64,000 bases of DNA from Acanthopleura granulata (taxonomy: Eukaryota > Mollusca > Polyplacophora > Chitonida > Chitonidae): NCBI GenBank assembly GCA_016165875.1, contig JABBOT010000014.1:13331432-13395431 (forward strand), written 5' to 3'. A program made the position numbers and the translations under genes. Each line of letters starts with the position of its first letter. Position 1 is the stretch's first letter. Shown one piece after another: positions 44,437 to 54,824 of this stretch. The notes under the pieces were generated by a model that ran no database searches, had not been told where the DNA came from, and saw only the letters and a program-made list of their open reading frames with translations.

Positions 44437-44729
44437 TATTTGGTTGAATCAATATTCGTTATTCAATATGTATGTGTATGTATGTATGTATACATGTGTA
44501 TTCTATTCCCTCCATGTCTGTAACCTGCTGCTAACCAGCCCCATTTTGGGGCAATTACAATGCAAGCAGGAGCAAGTTCATTTGAGGAGCGGGGAGTTTA
44601 ACGATATCCGGAGGAAAGACTGGGCTGGTTAGCGCTTAGCAGCAGGGTAAACACATGGAGGGAATTAAAGGCGCATGTATCCATACACACACTTACATAT
44701 TGTATAACGAATACTGATTCAACCAAATA
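44437..44729. mobile_element. Foldback/MITE-like element with ~90 bp inverted arms
   Basis: The left end TATTTGGTTGAATCAATATT + CGTT pairs with the right end AACGAATACTGATTC + AACCAAATA. The arms continue inward through ATGTATGTGTATG/CATACACACAC, CCCTCCATGT/ACATGGAGGG and CCTGCTGCTAACCAGCCC/GGGCTGGTTAGCGC..CAGCAGG. About 80 bp of unpaired centre remains. No target-site duplication was clear and no transposase is encoded. Confidence 0.85.
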
Positions 44730-44936
44730 CGTTTATTTGAAAAAGAAAATATCATCAAATATATTTAGAATAGCCAGTGCATGTATATAGTACATTATAT
44801 ATTTGGATAATCAAAGTAAGCTAACACGCAAGTGACAACTGGTATACAATCTGGATAAAACCCGTAGCAACGGGTAAGATAATTTGCCACGGCTTGTAAT
44901 ACTTTGTTCTAGTTGTCTATGAGATTAAGAATCGTC

Positions 44937-45119
44937 TCAACTGCAAACTGACGGATTCCCAACATACGAAGATAGGTACGAAAAAAGACGACCTGCGCCA
45001 GTGTGGCGAGCGCAATGTAGTACCAGATGGGAATTCGAGTGTTCAACGAGGCATTCTTGGCACATACTCGAATCGTGGATGGTAAAGCCATACAAATACA
45101 AATTTGTGGGTAAGTGCAC
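44937..45119 (-). pseudogene. Possible LINE C-terminal remnant
   Basis: The minus frame reads CQECLVEHSNSHLVLHC and then LFSYLSSYVGNPSV. This resembles the C-x2-C..H-x4-C motif plus following helix at the C-terminus of many non-LTR retrotransposon polyproteins. No RT domain lies upstream, so if real it is a severely 5'-truncated copy. It could also be chance. Confidence 0.35.
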
Positions 45120-46052
45120 AGATGAAATTCAGAAAACAAGGTTTTCATCTACACGATGGTTAGGTTTCTTTGTGTGCCTTCTATGTCCACCCTATTTATT
45201 TCAGCCTGGCCTATGTCGCCATATAATTGCGTATTATTGGGTTTAGTAATCTGATTGGTTCATAATAAAATGTTGTATTCCTCAGCAACTATTCTATTCC
45301 GTTTCAATACAAAATTGCAGACTCGATCTAAATGCATTTGCAAAAGATCACTTTGCATGCAAATCTCACAAGACAATCTCACCTCTCCATAATCCATAAT
45401 CATTGATATTGTCTTTGATATGCCAACAACAGCATTTTGCTTTGTACCAAATAGGTCCAGAACAATAAAAAATTATATGCTGTGTTGATTTTGTAACCGT
45501 TTACATTCTAGACGAATGACATTTAATAAATCACTATTAAGATCACAGCATTTCTTCTGTTTGTTTTCTGTGTGGTAATATAACTGTCTTCCGAGTTGTT
45601 ACTATCTCACCGGCTCCGTGTGACGTGCCAACATACACTCACTACAGTAGTCTAGGATATTTTGGTTCCTGGTATTGTAACTTTCGTTCAGTAGGATGAG
45701 GATTAAGTTTTAAGGTTGGCTTAACTTTAATACGCTTTTTAACAACTGGCCCCATGCCTTTTTGTTGGGAGATTTTGTATGAAGCCTATGAAGTCAACCC
45801 CTAAATCGTTCGTATATAACGATGTCAGAGGACACCTTGAATATTGTTCGATTGTATGGGTCCATTGACAAAAAAATACATGGCGTCAAAAGATCTAACA
45901 TATCTACGAGAAACTGATTACAATCGTGTTTAGAGAAATATTAACACGAACTGGAATACATCCCCAACGAGCCGTCTAACCAGCGGTGAAGCTCAAGTCG
46001 TCAAGTGCGTGTTAAGTTTGCCACTATTTGCTATGATGCTGACCAGGGATAG
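45120..46052. other. Intergenic; nothing recognised
   Basis: No ORF, repeat or splice-bounded exon that I can support. Confidence 0.45.
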
Positions 46053-46156
46053 CCATAGTTTCTCCACATACATGCACCACACGGTCCCTTCAGACACTCA
46101 GTTCCCATAGTTTCTCCACATACATGCACCACACGGTCCCTTAAGACACTCAATTC
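46053..46156 (+). repeat. 52 bp direct duplication
   Basis: CCATAGTTTCTCCACATACA + TGCACCACACGGTCCCTT occurs twice in a row with one or two changes (CAGACACTCAGTT versus AAGACACTCAATT). Confidence 0.93.
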
Positions 46157-47177
46157 CCAACTCAACTAACCAAGATCTCTGCTATATAGACAAAGTCTCT
46201 AGACAGACCCCATCAAGTGGTAAATACTGTCATCAGTAGGTCATGAGTTTACAATTACGTGGTCACAGCTATATTGACTGACCAATCAAGTGGTACTTTT
46301 TCGTCGCATCTCTCTCACGACTGGTTGACCGAAACTCGCTAGATATCCTGTAGTCTTCCCTAACTGGCTATCAGTAAACGAGGGCACTGTCTTGACATTC
46401 CTTGGGAGTCAGAGAAAACTAGCGCAATCTAAATCGGCCGGCGATCCACAACACAGCCAGGTCCTGGATATACCCCGAGCGAGGTTACCCAATTACGCGT
46501 CCTACTTATACCAACAACCAATCACAAGTCGGGTAGACTTGGGTTAAACATGGAAATTGGCCTATGGCGTCACTAATGTAAATCAACGTTGACACTAAAT
46601 ATTCAAGGTCCAGCGAAATTCAGGCGTGTATATACAGATTTACCATAAGTGAAAATACATGTATGGCTTGTGCTACATGTGGTAAAAACATCTATGTAAG
46701 CGATAAAGTTGTGTGTGAATTTACCGTGTGATTACATCACGATTTGATCTATAAACTAGTGGCACAGTTTGTAAAGCGTTAAGCTTTCATCGATGCTTCT
46801 CCAGCCACCGATTAAAATTTTCTCTTTATCGTGTACGGTTGAGTGTGACTTGTGTGCTGATAGTTTGCCGCGTGCCTACCATGATGGCAGATATGTTATG
46901 GACATATGCGCCTGTCTCGTAATGACAAACCATGTCCATAATAACTACATTTAAATCAAGAATTCTCTTCATGACTTATGCCGTGGTAACACTCGCTTTA
47001 GTTGCTTTTACAAATGTAAAATGTGGTTTTGATCATATTTCATTAAAGCGAGACTTTTTCGAAGTCTTTTTTCGACCATGCAGGTCCTGTCTTGCAAAGC
47101 CCTTGAAGTGTACCATCTACAGGTATGCAAGCCCCACTCCAGGATCACGAAGCTGTCTTCGACTACAATCTCGAAAC
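46157..47177. other. Intergenic; weak secreted-peptide-like frame
   Basis: The + frame from 46932 begins with a signal-like segment (FMTYAVVTLALVAF) and has five Cys. Its second half, however, is read through the repeat at 47178-47240, so the frame as a whole is not a credible gene. Confidence 0.4.
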
Positions 47178-47240
47178 AATATGGCTGAAATATTGCCGAA
47201 GTGGCGTGAAGCCATAATCATTCATTCGACAACAATCAGA
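47178..47240 (+). repeat. 3' end of another dispersed repeat
   Basis: AATATGGCTGAAATATTGCC + GAAGTGGCGTGAAGCCATAA + TCATTCATTC. A related end (GAAGTGGCGTAAAGC..TTCATTCATTC) is at about 34031-34075. From memory this type of end is common in mollusc genomes. Confidence 0.55.
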
Positions 47241-47708
47241 TTTAATTTTTACTTCAAAACAATTTAAAACATGCAGTACAAATGAAACTTGCCTTAGGAC
47301 CATTTACTCTGATACCAAGAGTTGTCTAACACGTTCGTGACAAATCTGAAGTTTATCGTTAATATGCTATTAAGACAAACTGTGAAGCATGAACCTGAGG
47401 CCTTCATGAGGAACGTTTTACTAAGCGATTTGGACTTTAGTCTAAAATTACAATCTAAATTAAACACTCAAATATATGCATCAAAAGAATATTATTTTGA
47501 CCGCTGATTCAAGACTGAGCCAGTACATTTTCACCCCAGTTTAAGCTTTAACCCTTTGGTTTGCAAATATTAAAGTTTTGTATACGTAACTGCTTTGGCA
47601 GACATTACTGACGGTACATGTACACGTGTTAGGTCCTTTTGATAGGCACTTACACGTGACGCCCTGGGCAATGTGCGGGAAACCAGCCTCTGAACTGTGA
47701 ACAGCAAC

Positions 47709-47828
47709 GTCATGACATGTATAACATGATGACAGCTAATGTCATGACAGCTTACGCAATGGCAGATAACGTCATGACAGTGTACACTATGACAGATAAC
47801 GTCATGACAGCTTACCCTATGGCGGAAA
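47709..47828 (+). repeat. ~30 bp tandem array, 4 copies
   Basis: GTCATGACAGCTTACGCAAT + GGCAGATAAC and close variants four times in a row. The 96-codon minus frame over it reads Cys-His-Asp repeats and is an artefact. Confidence 0.88.
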
Positions 47829-47861
47829 GCTTTATGGGGCCCGTTTTGCAAAGTTGTCATG

Positions 47862-47985
47862 GTCTATACACATCGTAAGGCCAAGGCCTCGAGAACAGCG
47901 GAGCCCGTGACAGAGGAGTCCCTGCTCCAGGCTGGGGTTTAACTAGCAAGCACATCATGAAAAACATCTCAACCACTCGTCCACG
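47862..47985 (-). repeat. tRNA-related SINE of a third type
   Basis: The minus strand reads GTGGACGAGTGGTTGAGATG (A-box-like), GCTAGTTAAACCCCAGCC (B-box-like, two mismatches), then GGAGCAGGGACTCCTCTGTC. It differs from families 1 and 2 after the B-box. Confidence 0.5.
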
Positions 47986-48559
47986 ATCCATCCTCAATTT
48001 GAAAGTGAAAGCTGTTTCTTTCTCCAAAAATATCAATGGCATAAAAAACACACCAAGCCAACATTTCCAGCAAACAACTTTATTCCCCTGCCATTTACCA
48101 GGCTCTCCTTTATTTGCCCAAGGCTTTTGCCACCCTGAAATAAATAAAGAAATAAATGAGGAAATAAAGAAATAAAACGGGAAACGATGAAAAACAGACA
48201 TACATAAGATGACCGATGCGTGTAGCAGGCTACCCGCCGCTGAGGTCCACGCGCTGATTCATTTATTCGTTGTCTGGCTGATTGACTAGTTGATTGATGG
48301 ATGGATTTATGGATGGAACCACTCATTCATTCGCCAATCTGTTTGTCCTTAATCCATATTGTCTTACTTTCCTCTTTACCTTGGCATCAACCTCCGCTGT
48401 GTGTACACATGATTATCGTGCCCAGGCTTCCGCGTCACGGTCCAAGACAGCTATTCTTGGTCACCAATCCCTTTGCACTGCTTTCACCTCATTATTTATT
48501 AAATGTGTTGGCAACACAGCATTTTGAGTAACTGTAGATTGGTGACGTGTATTGTTTTT
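47986..48559. other. Intergenic; nothing recognised
   Basis: AAATAAAGAAATAAA-type low complexity near 48138-48176. No supported gene. Confidence 0.45.
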
Positions 48560-48705
48560 TTTATTTATTTATTTGATTGTCGCTTTACGCTGTACGTAAG
48601 AATATTCCACTTATTCGAGGGCGGTCAGCGAACCAAGACCATCCGCAGCTTGCTGGCAGACATCCCATGTAAAAGGCCGAAAAGAGGGCCAGCATGAGCT
48701 TAGCC
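48560..48705 (-). mobile_element. SINE family 1, 3' part
   Basis: TTATTTATTTATTTGATTGT, GTAAGAATATTCCACTTATT, CCATCCGCAGCTTGCTGGC and GCCAGCATGAGCT. Confidence 0.82.
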
Positions 48706-49631
48706 AAGTAATCATATGTCCCCTCCACTGCACTACACCGTCATGGGATGATCAAATTGGAGACTAATGCCTCAAACTCGGCCACCCACCGTCCGGTTTT
48801 CACTAGACGAGATCCTTAGGATGGACGCTTTGCATCCGCTACAATTTGCGACATCTAATGCCAACTATTAAGTCATAATAAAACTCGAGCAAATTCTGTC
48901 TCTCTCGGTACACACCAGCGTTCGCCATGTTTGATGAAGCTAAGCATTTCGACCTAGGGCTCCTTAAATTTTATCCTAGCAACTTATGCTCTGTTATATC
49001 ATCAACCTTCGCAGCCGTTGTTGCAAACAAATGTGAAATACTTCAGGTGTTTAAGACATGCTTATGTCGCCATCGTGTATATATTGTTCCAAAGAATGAA
49101 TAACTTGCTACAACAGAGTGTAAAACCTAGGATAAAATTAACAGAGTTGTACGCATAATACTTTGCGTCTTCAAAGATGGCGCCTTTGTTCATTACCGAG
49201 ATCTGGGTGGAGTTAGCTCTAGTTTATTATGACTTAACAGTGGGCGTGAGGGGTCGCAAATTGTAGCGGATGCAAAGCGCCCAACATAGTGTGAAAATCA
49301 CAACACAGAAGCAGAGCCAAACTGGTCGGGTGAAAGCTAGACTCTCGGTGACCGAGTTTGCGCCATTAGTGTTCAATGGGACCTTCCCAAGGCGTTGTAG
49401 CGTAGTGGAAAGGCCATGTGATTACTTGGCTAGCATGAGCTGGGCTACCACTGCATTTTTAACCTAATTGTGGTTCAGCTATGGTGCTAGGGTGCGCGTA
49501 AATATATTATTTAAGCGTGGACATGAAGCGTTATAAAACCCAAACTGAGGCTGGTTAGGTGTGAACATTTCCCAACTATCACACTGCTCTGGTTGTACTG
49601 CAGTCTGTTCTCTTTCATATTGGTAATAGAG
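48706..49631. other. Intergenic; nothing recognised
   Basis: TTGTAGCGTAGTGGAAAGGC near 49394 resembles a tRNA A-box, but no B-box or cloverleaf follows. Confidence 0.4.
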
Positions 49632-49775
49632 AAAATATTACATTGCCGATACAGAAAATATTATAATGCCAAAACGAAAAATATTACATTACCATACAAA
49701 AAATATGATTTTGCCAATATGCCTACAGAATATTATATTGCCAATACAGAAAATATTACATTGCCAATACAAGAG
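49632..49775 (+). repeat. ~23 bp AT-rich tandem array, 6 copies
   Basis: AATATTACATTGCCAATACA + GAA and variants six times. It begins about 50 bp beyond the stop codon of paralog B, so it probably forms part of that gene's 3' UTR. Confidence 0.88.
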
Positions 49776-49822
49776 TCAGTCAGTCCATACAGCCTACAAG
49801 AACAGCAGCCAGTGAGAGATAC

Positions 49823-50373
49823 TTACTCCTGGCAGGTCGGGCCGCACAGGAAGGAAACCCCCTTAACCAGCTTGGCACATTCTTTCTCACACTCGGACGC
49901 CGCCACTCCACTATCTAGTAAGTTCTTCGCAATGTCCTTTACTGAAATGAGGATGTCTATGTGTTAAGCATCAAACCTGCGAGCCCATAAATGTACGAGA
50001 TTTATGAGAGAAAATTGAAAACAAAAAACAACTTCGCCAAAATACAACTTTGTACATCTCCTGTGGTGCATAACTTACAGGCTGTACACGTCAAACAAGG
50101 TGGCACCTAACATGACTCTAAATTCTCTTTGCTGTACTGTTTTCATTTTTTGAAAGTCGAGTTTGCCATTTACTCCGCTGCACCAAAGACCATTCACCCG
50201 TGCTGCAGTGGCAGTTAATTCGTTTTGAAAATATTTTTTTCATTCAGTGTACTCCAATGATTTTGTATGTAATCTTCAAAGGACTTACGGTTGCTTACGA
50301 TGAAGCGCTTTTCATCTTCAGCCCGGACAAATACCAAGGGCAGGAGACACACCAGAAATAACAGCACTTTCAT
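49823..50373 (-). CDS. Secreted CX3C-X10-CX3C peptide, paralog B (two coding exons)
   Basis: Coding exons are 50373-50289 (85 nt, ends phase 1 at AACC|GTAAGT) and 49941-49823 (119 nt, acceptor TCCTCATTTCAG, stop TAA). The product is 67 residues: signal peptide of 18 (core MKVLLFLVCLLPLVF), then EDEKR, a likely dibasic cleavage site, and a mature peptide of about 44 residues starting FIVSN. A short amphipathic helix (KDIAKNLLDSGVAA) precedes four cysteines in CX3C-X10-CX3C, ending LCGPTCQE. Intron length is 347 bp. The acceptor (AAAGCAG) is 3 nt before the ATG, as in paralog A. A TATA box and noncoding exon lie upstream at 51.2 kb. I do not recognise the family. The fold is probably a disulfide-tied helical hairpin. 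A defence peptide is my best guess from size, signal and neighbourhood. Confidence 0.77.
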
Positions 50374-50542
50374 TGTCTGCTTTGTAAACGAAACAGCAAG
50401 GAAGTCAACGCAAAAGAAGTTGATCTTCGCGATATACATGTATGAGGAAAAACAACAAAACAAGGAAATATCTAACGAACAATCTTAAGGACCTGGGTTT
50501 TAAGGAGGGTCAAGGTTCTGCAGAGTATAGTATTTACGTATG

Positions 50543-50590
50543 CTTGAGTTTTACGTCGTGCTCAACAATTTGTCATTCACATGATGACTA
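50543..50590 (-). mobile_element. SINE family 1, small 3' fragment
   Basis: GAGTTTTACGTCGTGCTCAA and CATTCACATGATGAC only. Lies in the leader intron of paralog B. Confidence 0.5.
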
Positions 50591-50635
50591 GAAGTCCTTA
50601 GAATATTTGCATACTATATATTATATTTGTATATA

Positions 50636-50885
50636 GGTGCTGCTGCCACTGGAACATCATGCCCAAGACAGCAGACGTGACACTCCACCCAGTCACATTA
50701 TACAGACACCGGGTCGACCAGCCCTGTTACCTTGCTCTAACCTCTCAGTGCTGTGCGCCAAGCGAGACAGCAAAAAGAACCATTTTAAAAATCTTTGGTT
50801 GACCCAACCCAGGATAGTCTATATCCCGGATCTACCGACTTCGCGGAGGACGCTCTGACCACTAGGCCACCGAGGTGGTCAACAG
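50636..50885 (-). mobile_element. Second tRNA-headed SINE family, full-length copy
   Basis: The minus strand reads CCTCGGTGGCCTAGTGGTCA + GAGCGTCC, a near-perfect A-box (TGGCCTAGTGG), then a decayed B-box region (GGTAGATCCGGGATATAG). The body ends TATAATGTGACTGGGTGG and AGTGTCACGTC + GATGTTCCAGTGGCAGC. The 3' part also occurs at 17337-17490. Lies in the leader intron of paralog B, in the gene's own orientation. Confidence 0.8.
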
Positions 50886-51168
50886 AGTGTAGGAGCCTCT
50901 AGTATTATAATTAAATGCAATGTCGTTTATATCATGTAATGTCTTGATTATTTCCACTTACATTTGGACAAAAGCTCTTGTTTTGCAAGGAAACATTATT
51001 TTTTTAAATCAATAATCATTCTTAATAATATATATACTCCATCTCGGTGTATGGAGTAGTTAAATTAACAGAGCACTGAAAAAAATGAAAAGGAAAAGGA
51101 AAAGATAAAAGATTACATGTGACTTGCAAGAATTTATGCACGATGGGTGTTCATCGAGAACTACCTAC

Positions 51169-51215
51169 CTTGATTTGTGTCACAAAGACTGGCCAGAAAC
51201 TGAGATTGGACCCGA
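51169..51215 (-). other. Predicted 5' noncoding exon of paralog B
   Basis: The exon ends at CACAAATCAAG|GTAGGTAG (donor after 51169). Its start is set from the TATA box about 30 nt upstream. Joined to the acceptor at 50377 it gives a leader of about 50 nt with the ATG 3 nt into the next exon. No ATG lies inside it. Confidence 0.45.
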
Positions 51216-51241
51216 CAAGCCTCCTCCACAGTTATACCTTG

Positions 51242-51247
51242 TTTATA
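51242..51247 (-). promoter_or_regulatory. TATA box of paralog B
   Basis: The minus strand reads GTCGCCTTTATAAACAAGG. Distance to the predicted leader exon donor is about 75 nt, which fits a short first exon. Confidence 0.5.
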
Positions 51248-51537
51248 AAGGCGACGTCTGCTGTCATGGCCGGAGATAAGACAGCTGGCAAACCCATCCG
51301 TTTCTAAAGAACAGACGGTCACCTTCTCACGTCAACTGAACACCAGTTAACGCAATCGTGACAAAGCTCGTCCCAGTCAGAATAAAAGATGTTTATTTGT
51401 AATCACTCTCATATTTATGACCAGTGTATTTTGGCTCACATTCGAAACGACTGCTCAGTGAAAAGGTTCATACTATAGGCAAAATGCTAGTAAGAATCTC
51501 TACTCAACTTCATAGTTCCTCTTACCGATACATTCGA

Positions 51538-51770
51538 TTTATTTATTTATTTATTTATTTATTTACATCATTGGAGTTATACGCCGTACTCAAGATTATT
51601 TCATTTATACGATGGCGGCCAACATTACATGGTGGAAGGAAACTGGGCAAACAGATTGCTGGCGAACCTCCCCATGTACGGCCGGAGAGGAAGCCAGCGT
51701 GAGTTGGACTTAAAATTACAGCGAGCGCATTGGTGTGAGGCACCTTGGCCATTACGCCGCGCTGGCGTGT
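51538..51770 (-). mobile_element. SINE family 1, near full length
   Basis: Seven ATTT tail units, then ATACGCCGTACTCAAGATTA, ACGATGGCGGCCAACATTAC, CCATGTACGGCCGGAGAGGA, CATTGGTGTGAGGCACCTTG and CCATTACGCCGCGCTGGCG. The core is shortened. Confidence 0.88.
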
Positions 51771-53109
51771 TAATCCCCTGAAACACGGGGGCCCCTGTTG
51801 CCTTAGAGGTAACATCATAATACTAAACACACCAGGCTCGACACCGACCCCGTTCCGCGTTATAAGTTTGATTAACTGGACTGAGCAGCCGATTAAAGAA
51901 TTTGGTGTATGCGTGCCGCGAATCAACCACCACGCCGCTCGCACGCACTAATCCACAGTCCATCCAGAAGGTTTGATATGTGCAGCATCTTTAACGTTTA
52001 TAAAGGATACTAGAATCCCTCGTAAGGAGAACTTCTTACTTTGCCTTCTGTAGCGCAAAATATTGATCAAATATGGCCGTATGTAGGCCCCTACATGTAT
52101 TCGGAAAGGTAAACGACTACTGGTCTCAAAAAAGCTTTTAAAGTTTCCCTAACTTTAATATTAATCAAAATAAAGAGAAAGTTTTTAAAAAAATCAGAGC
52201 TGTTTTTCAAAATGCTTTCTTTTCAATTTTCAAAGTTTCTCAAGTCTTTTGGCCCAAGTGGATAATATACCATTTAAACTAAAAACAGTCCCACAGACTT
52301 TTAATATGCAACTTAGACTTTTCTGCATGATCATTTAAACTTAAAACTTTCAAAACTTATTAAAAAAATTCAAACCTTTATGTTCTTTTACTAATATCTT
52401 TAAAACTAGAGGAGATAGTTTCCACACTTCACACGAAGATAATTCAGAAACAAATTCAAGCGAATTCAAACAGGTTTTTGCATGCAAGAGAGAATTTTGT
52501 AATGTTTTAATGAACAGTGCCTCAGTCATAAGCCGTCCTTTACTTTAAAATGCGAACATGTCAACCTACTTATGTTACATTTTAAAACTCATCAGGCTCC
52601 ACGAAAGCAGCCACGCACAGCTTATAGATGGGGGCAATATATACAATTACCAGCGGTGGGCTTATTCACAGCAGGTAACTCCGTCGGTGAGCTAATCCCC
52701 CTAAGGCGGAACTAAGAAAACACAACTGTCTTGGTTCACATGTTACACTTTTTGTCACTTTTAAGGTGCATGCAATTAGAATGTTTTCATCTTTAAGTGA
52801 GAAGAAACATAGGAGACTGGACAATAAGAATGTGAAAAAACAAATTGGATTAAATTTCACTTCTGAGGTGTCCTAGTATCCTTAAGGGACAAGAAAATAT
52901 AAATGATGCCAAAATCAGATGAAAGAGGGTGATAATTTATTTGCAGGTATATACTCTTTAATATTTATCTTGATTTTCTCTTTTAGGAGAAAAGAGTATT
53001 TAGAGGTTCAAGGCATTCAATCCCTATTGTATATCTTCGGATTATTTCTTTTTATTATTATTATCATTATTATTATTCTCGCCAAAACTTTGACGCGTTT
53101 CTAGGGAAA
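51771..53109. other. Intergenic; possible tRNA-like head at its start
   Basis: At 51796-51845, GTTGCCTTAGAGGTAACATC and GGCTCGACACC resemble A- and B-boxes at tRNA-like spacing on the + strand, but no element body is recognised. The rest is AT-rich without supported genes. Confidence 0.4.
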
Positions 53110-53900
53110 ACTATTAGTCCGAAGTTTATGAAATTTTAACATCTTTGTCTGTATGACTTGAAGTTATGCCTAGTAGTTTTTGAGCAGATTAAGTCACGTG
53201 ACTTGGCGACCATTTTGAATTTTAATGAAAACCTTGAAAAATTTTCTTCTCCAGAACATCTGATGAGACTAAGCTGAAATTTAAACTGAACCTGCACGAA
53301 GCCTAGGCTTGTTAAGTTTGAGAACGAGAACTTTCTTGATCGAAAATTGCACAACCTTGCTATTGGATAAATATATTATGTTACCCCAAATTTCGTCTTT
53401 TGCTAATAATTTCTACACTTCTTCAGATGATGTCCGGTAAATAGTTCTATCTGATACAGTTGTGGACGCTGATTCCAGATATGCAATCTTTGCAAAACCG
53501 GAACTGACGTCATCAAAACCGGAAGTGGGTATATCTCATTAACCAATGAAGCTAGAAACGCAGTCTTAAGGCCTAACATCATCTCAAGGCAAGTACACAA
53601 CTTCTACGTAGCCGAAAGTAACGTCAGCAAAACGGAAGTAGTACATGGCAAAAAAAAAAATTCGCCATTTTTTTCATTTTTTAAAATTGAAAACTTCTGA
53701 AAAAAAGGTTCAACAGAAATGCGTGAAACTTAGGTAAGTGATAGACACTGAGATGTGCTCTAAGGAGTAAAGATTTGGACGTCCTCAGTCACGTGACCTG
53801 GCGGCCATTTTGGGTTGACCTTAAAACATTTAACAGCTATTTTCTTCAAACCCAACATCTGATTGACTTGAAATTTATCACGCGTATCAAGCGTTCCATG
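53110..53900 (+). repeat. Two diverged tandem units with a CACGTGACnTGGCGnCCATTTTG block
   Basis: AGTCACGTGACTTGGCGACC + ATTTTGAAT at about 53193 and AGTCACGTGACCTGGCGGCC + ATTTTGGGT at about 53789, each followed by TTCTTCT../TTCTTCA.. and ACATCTGAT. Between them, ACGTCATCAAAACCGGAAGT and ACGTCAGCAAAACGGAAGTA also match each other. No ORF runs through. Confidence 0.65.
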
Positions 53901-53993
53901 GAGACTATTTGGAAGAAAGAATGCAATGTTTATGCAAATTAGGTTTTAGCTGACGCAGCGGAAGCGATATCACGCGATTTTTATTTTTATTTT

Positions 53994-54330
53994 TGGAATT
54001 TCAATGTTGTATGTATATTATCTGACGTAGTTTGACGTCCTGATCACGAATCCGGTCTTATCTTTGTTCTGCGATGTATATTTGTGTCGCAAATTGCGAG
54101 TAAAACGCAAAAAAAACCCAATTTCCCCCGTTTTTGTAGGCCACGTGACAGAAAACTGTTACAGCTGTAAAGTTGAAAATCTTTGTGTATAACGGAATAT
54201 ACATGTGCTGTATGTATGGTGAAAATCGGTTATCAGTGTCAGAAAACACAGGACATGCACGCTTTTGAAGAATGTCCGAAGTCAGACTTACCACATACGG
54301 CACATTTACATATACATGCTATATAGTGTA
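53994..54330 (+). repeat. ~300 bp flank repeat, copy upstream of the LINE
   Basis: GACGTCCTGATCACGAATCC, CAAATTGCGAGTAAAACGC, CACGTGACAGAAAACTGTTA + CAGCTGTAAAGTTGAAAAT, GGACATGCACGC, CGGCACATTTACATATACAT. The same blocks in the same order recur downstream of the LINE at 59577-60190. Confidence 0.8.
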
Positions 54331-54824
54331 ATACATTGTATGGATGGCTACGAAGACTGTTTACGATGTATATGTTCTCTTAATCACCTGCTTTGCACTG
54401 CAGTTGCGATTGGCTCACCCAGTGTATGTTGTGCATGCATTTCTAAAAGTTAGCTTTGTTTTTGCGCAGGAGAACGGCAGTTGGTCAGCAAGCGGTATGG
54501 ACGCGTTTTTCCACTTGTAAACTGAGCTTATGTTGTTGTTGCACCCCAGATGCTTGTACCTGACTAAATCTGTGTAATTTTCAAAGTAAATGTATATAGT
54601 TAAGTAAGTTAGCGGGATTGTACATAGCCTATAGTGATTTTGTAGCATAAATGATTCTTGTACATTGCGCTGTCACTCTTGAACTAACAAGGGCTCCTTT
54701 CGTCTTTCACCTTGGTCTCTGAGTCGCCCCAGAGGCACCCCTCCTCTCTTCCAACTGTCTTGTAAATAATTTCACTGTGCTTGCACCTAGTTTATTTAGG
54801 CTTCTGTTAGTCATTTGAGCTACA

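Noticed and set aside
46932..47267. Secreted Cys-containing 111-residue protein
   Set aside because: The signal-like start is suggestive, but the C-terminal third is translated from a dispersed repeat end, and no splice pairing rescues the first part.
47570..47860. Cys-His-rich 96-codon minus frame
   Set aside because: The Cys/His periodicity is the translation of a 30 bp tandem repeat, not zinc fingers.
49376..49460. Possible tRNA gene (TAGCGTAGTGG A-box)
   Set aside because: No B-box at the right distance and no acceptor stem.
51119..51307. 62-codon + frame with several Cys
   Set aside because: It overlaps, on the other strand, the TATA box and noncoding exon proposed for paralog B, and has no signal or family.
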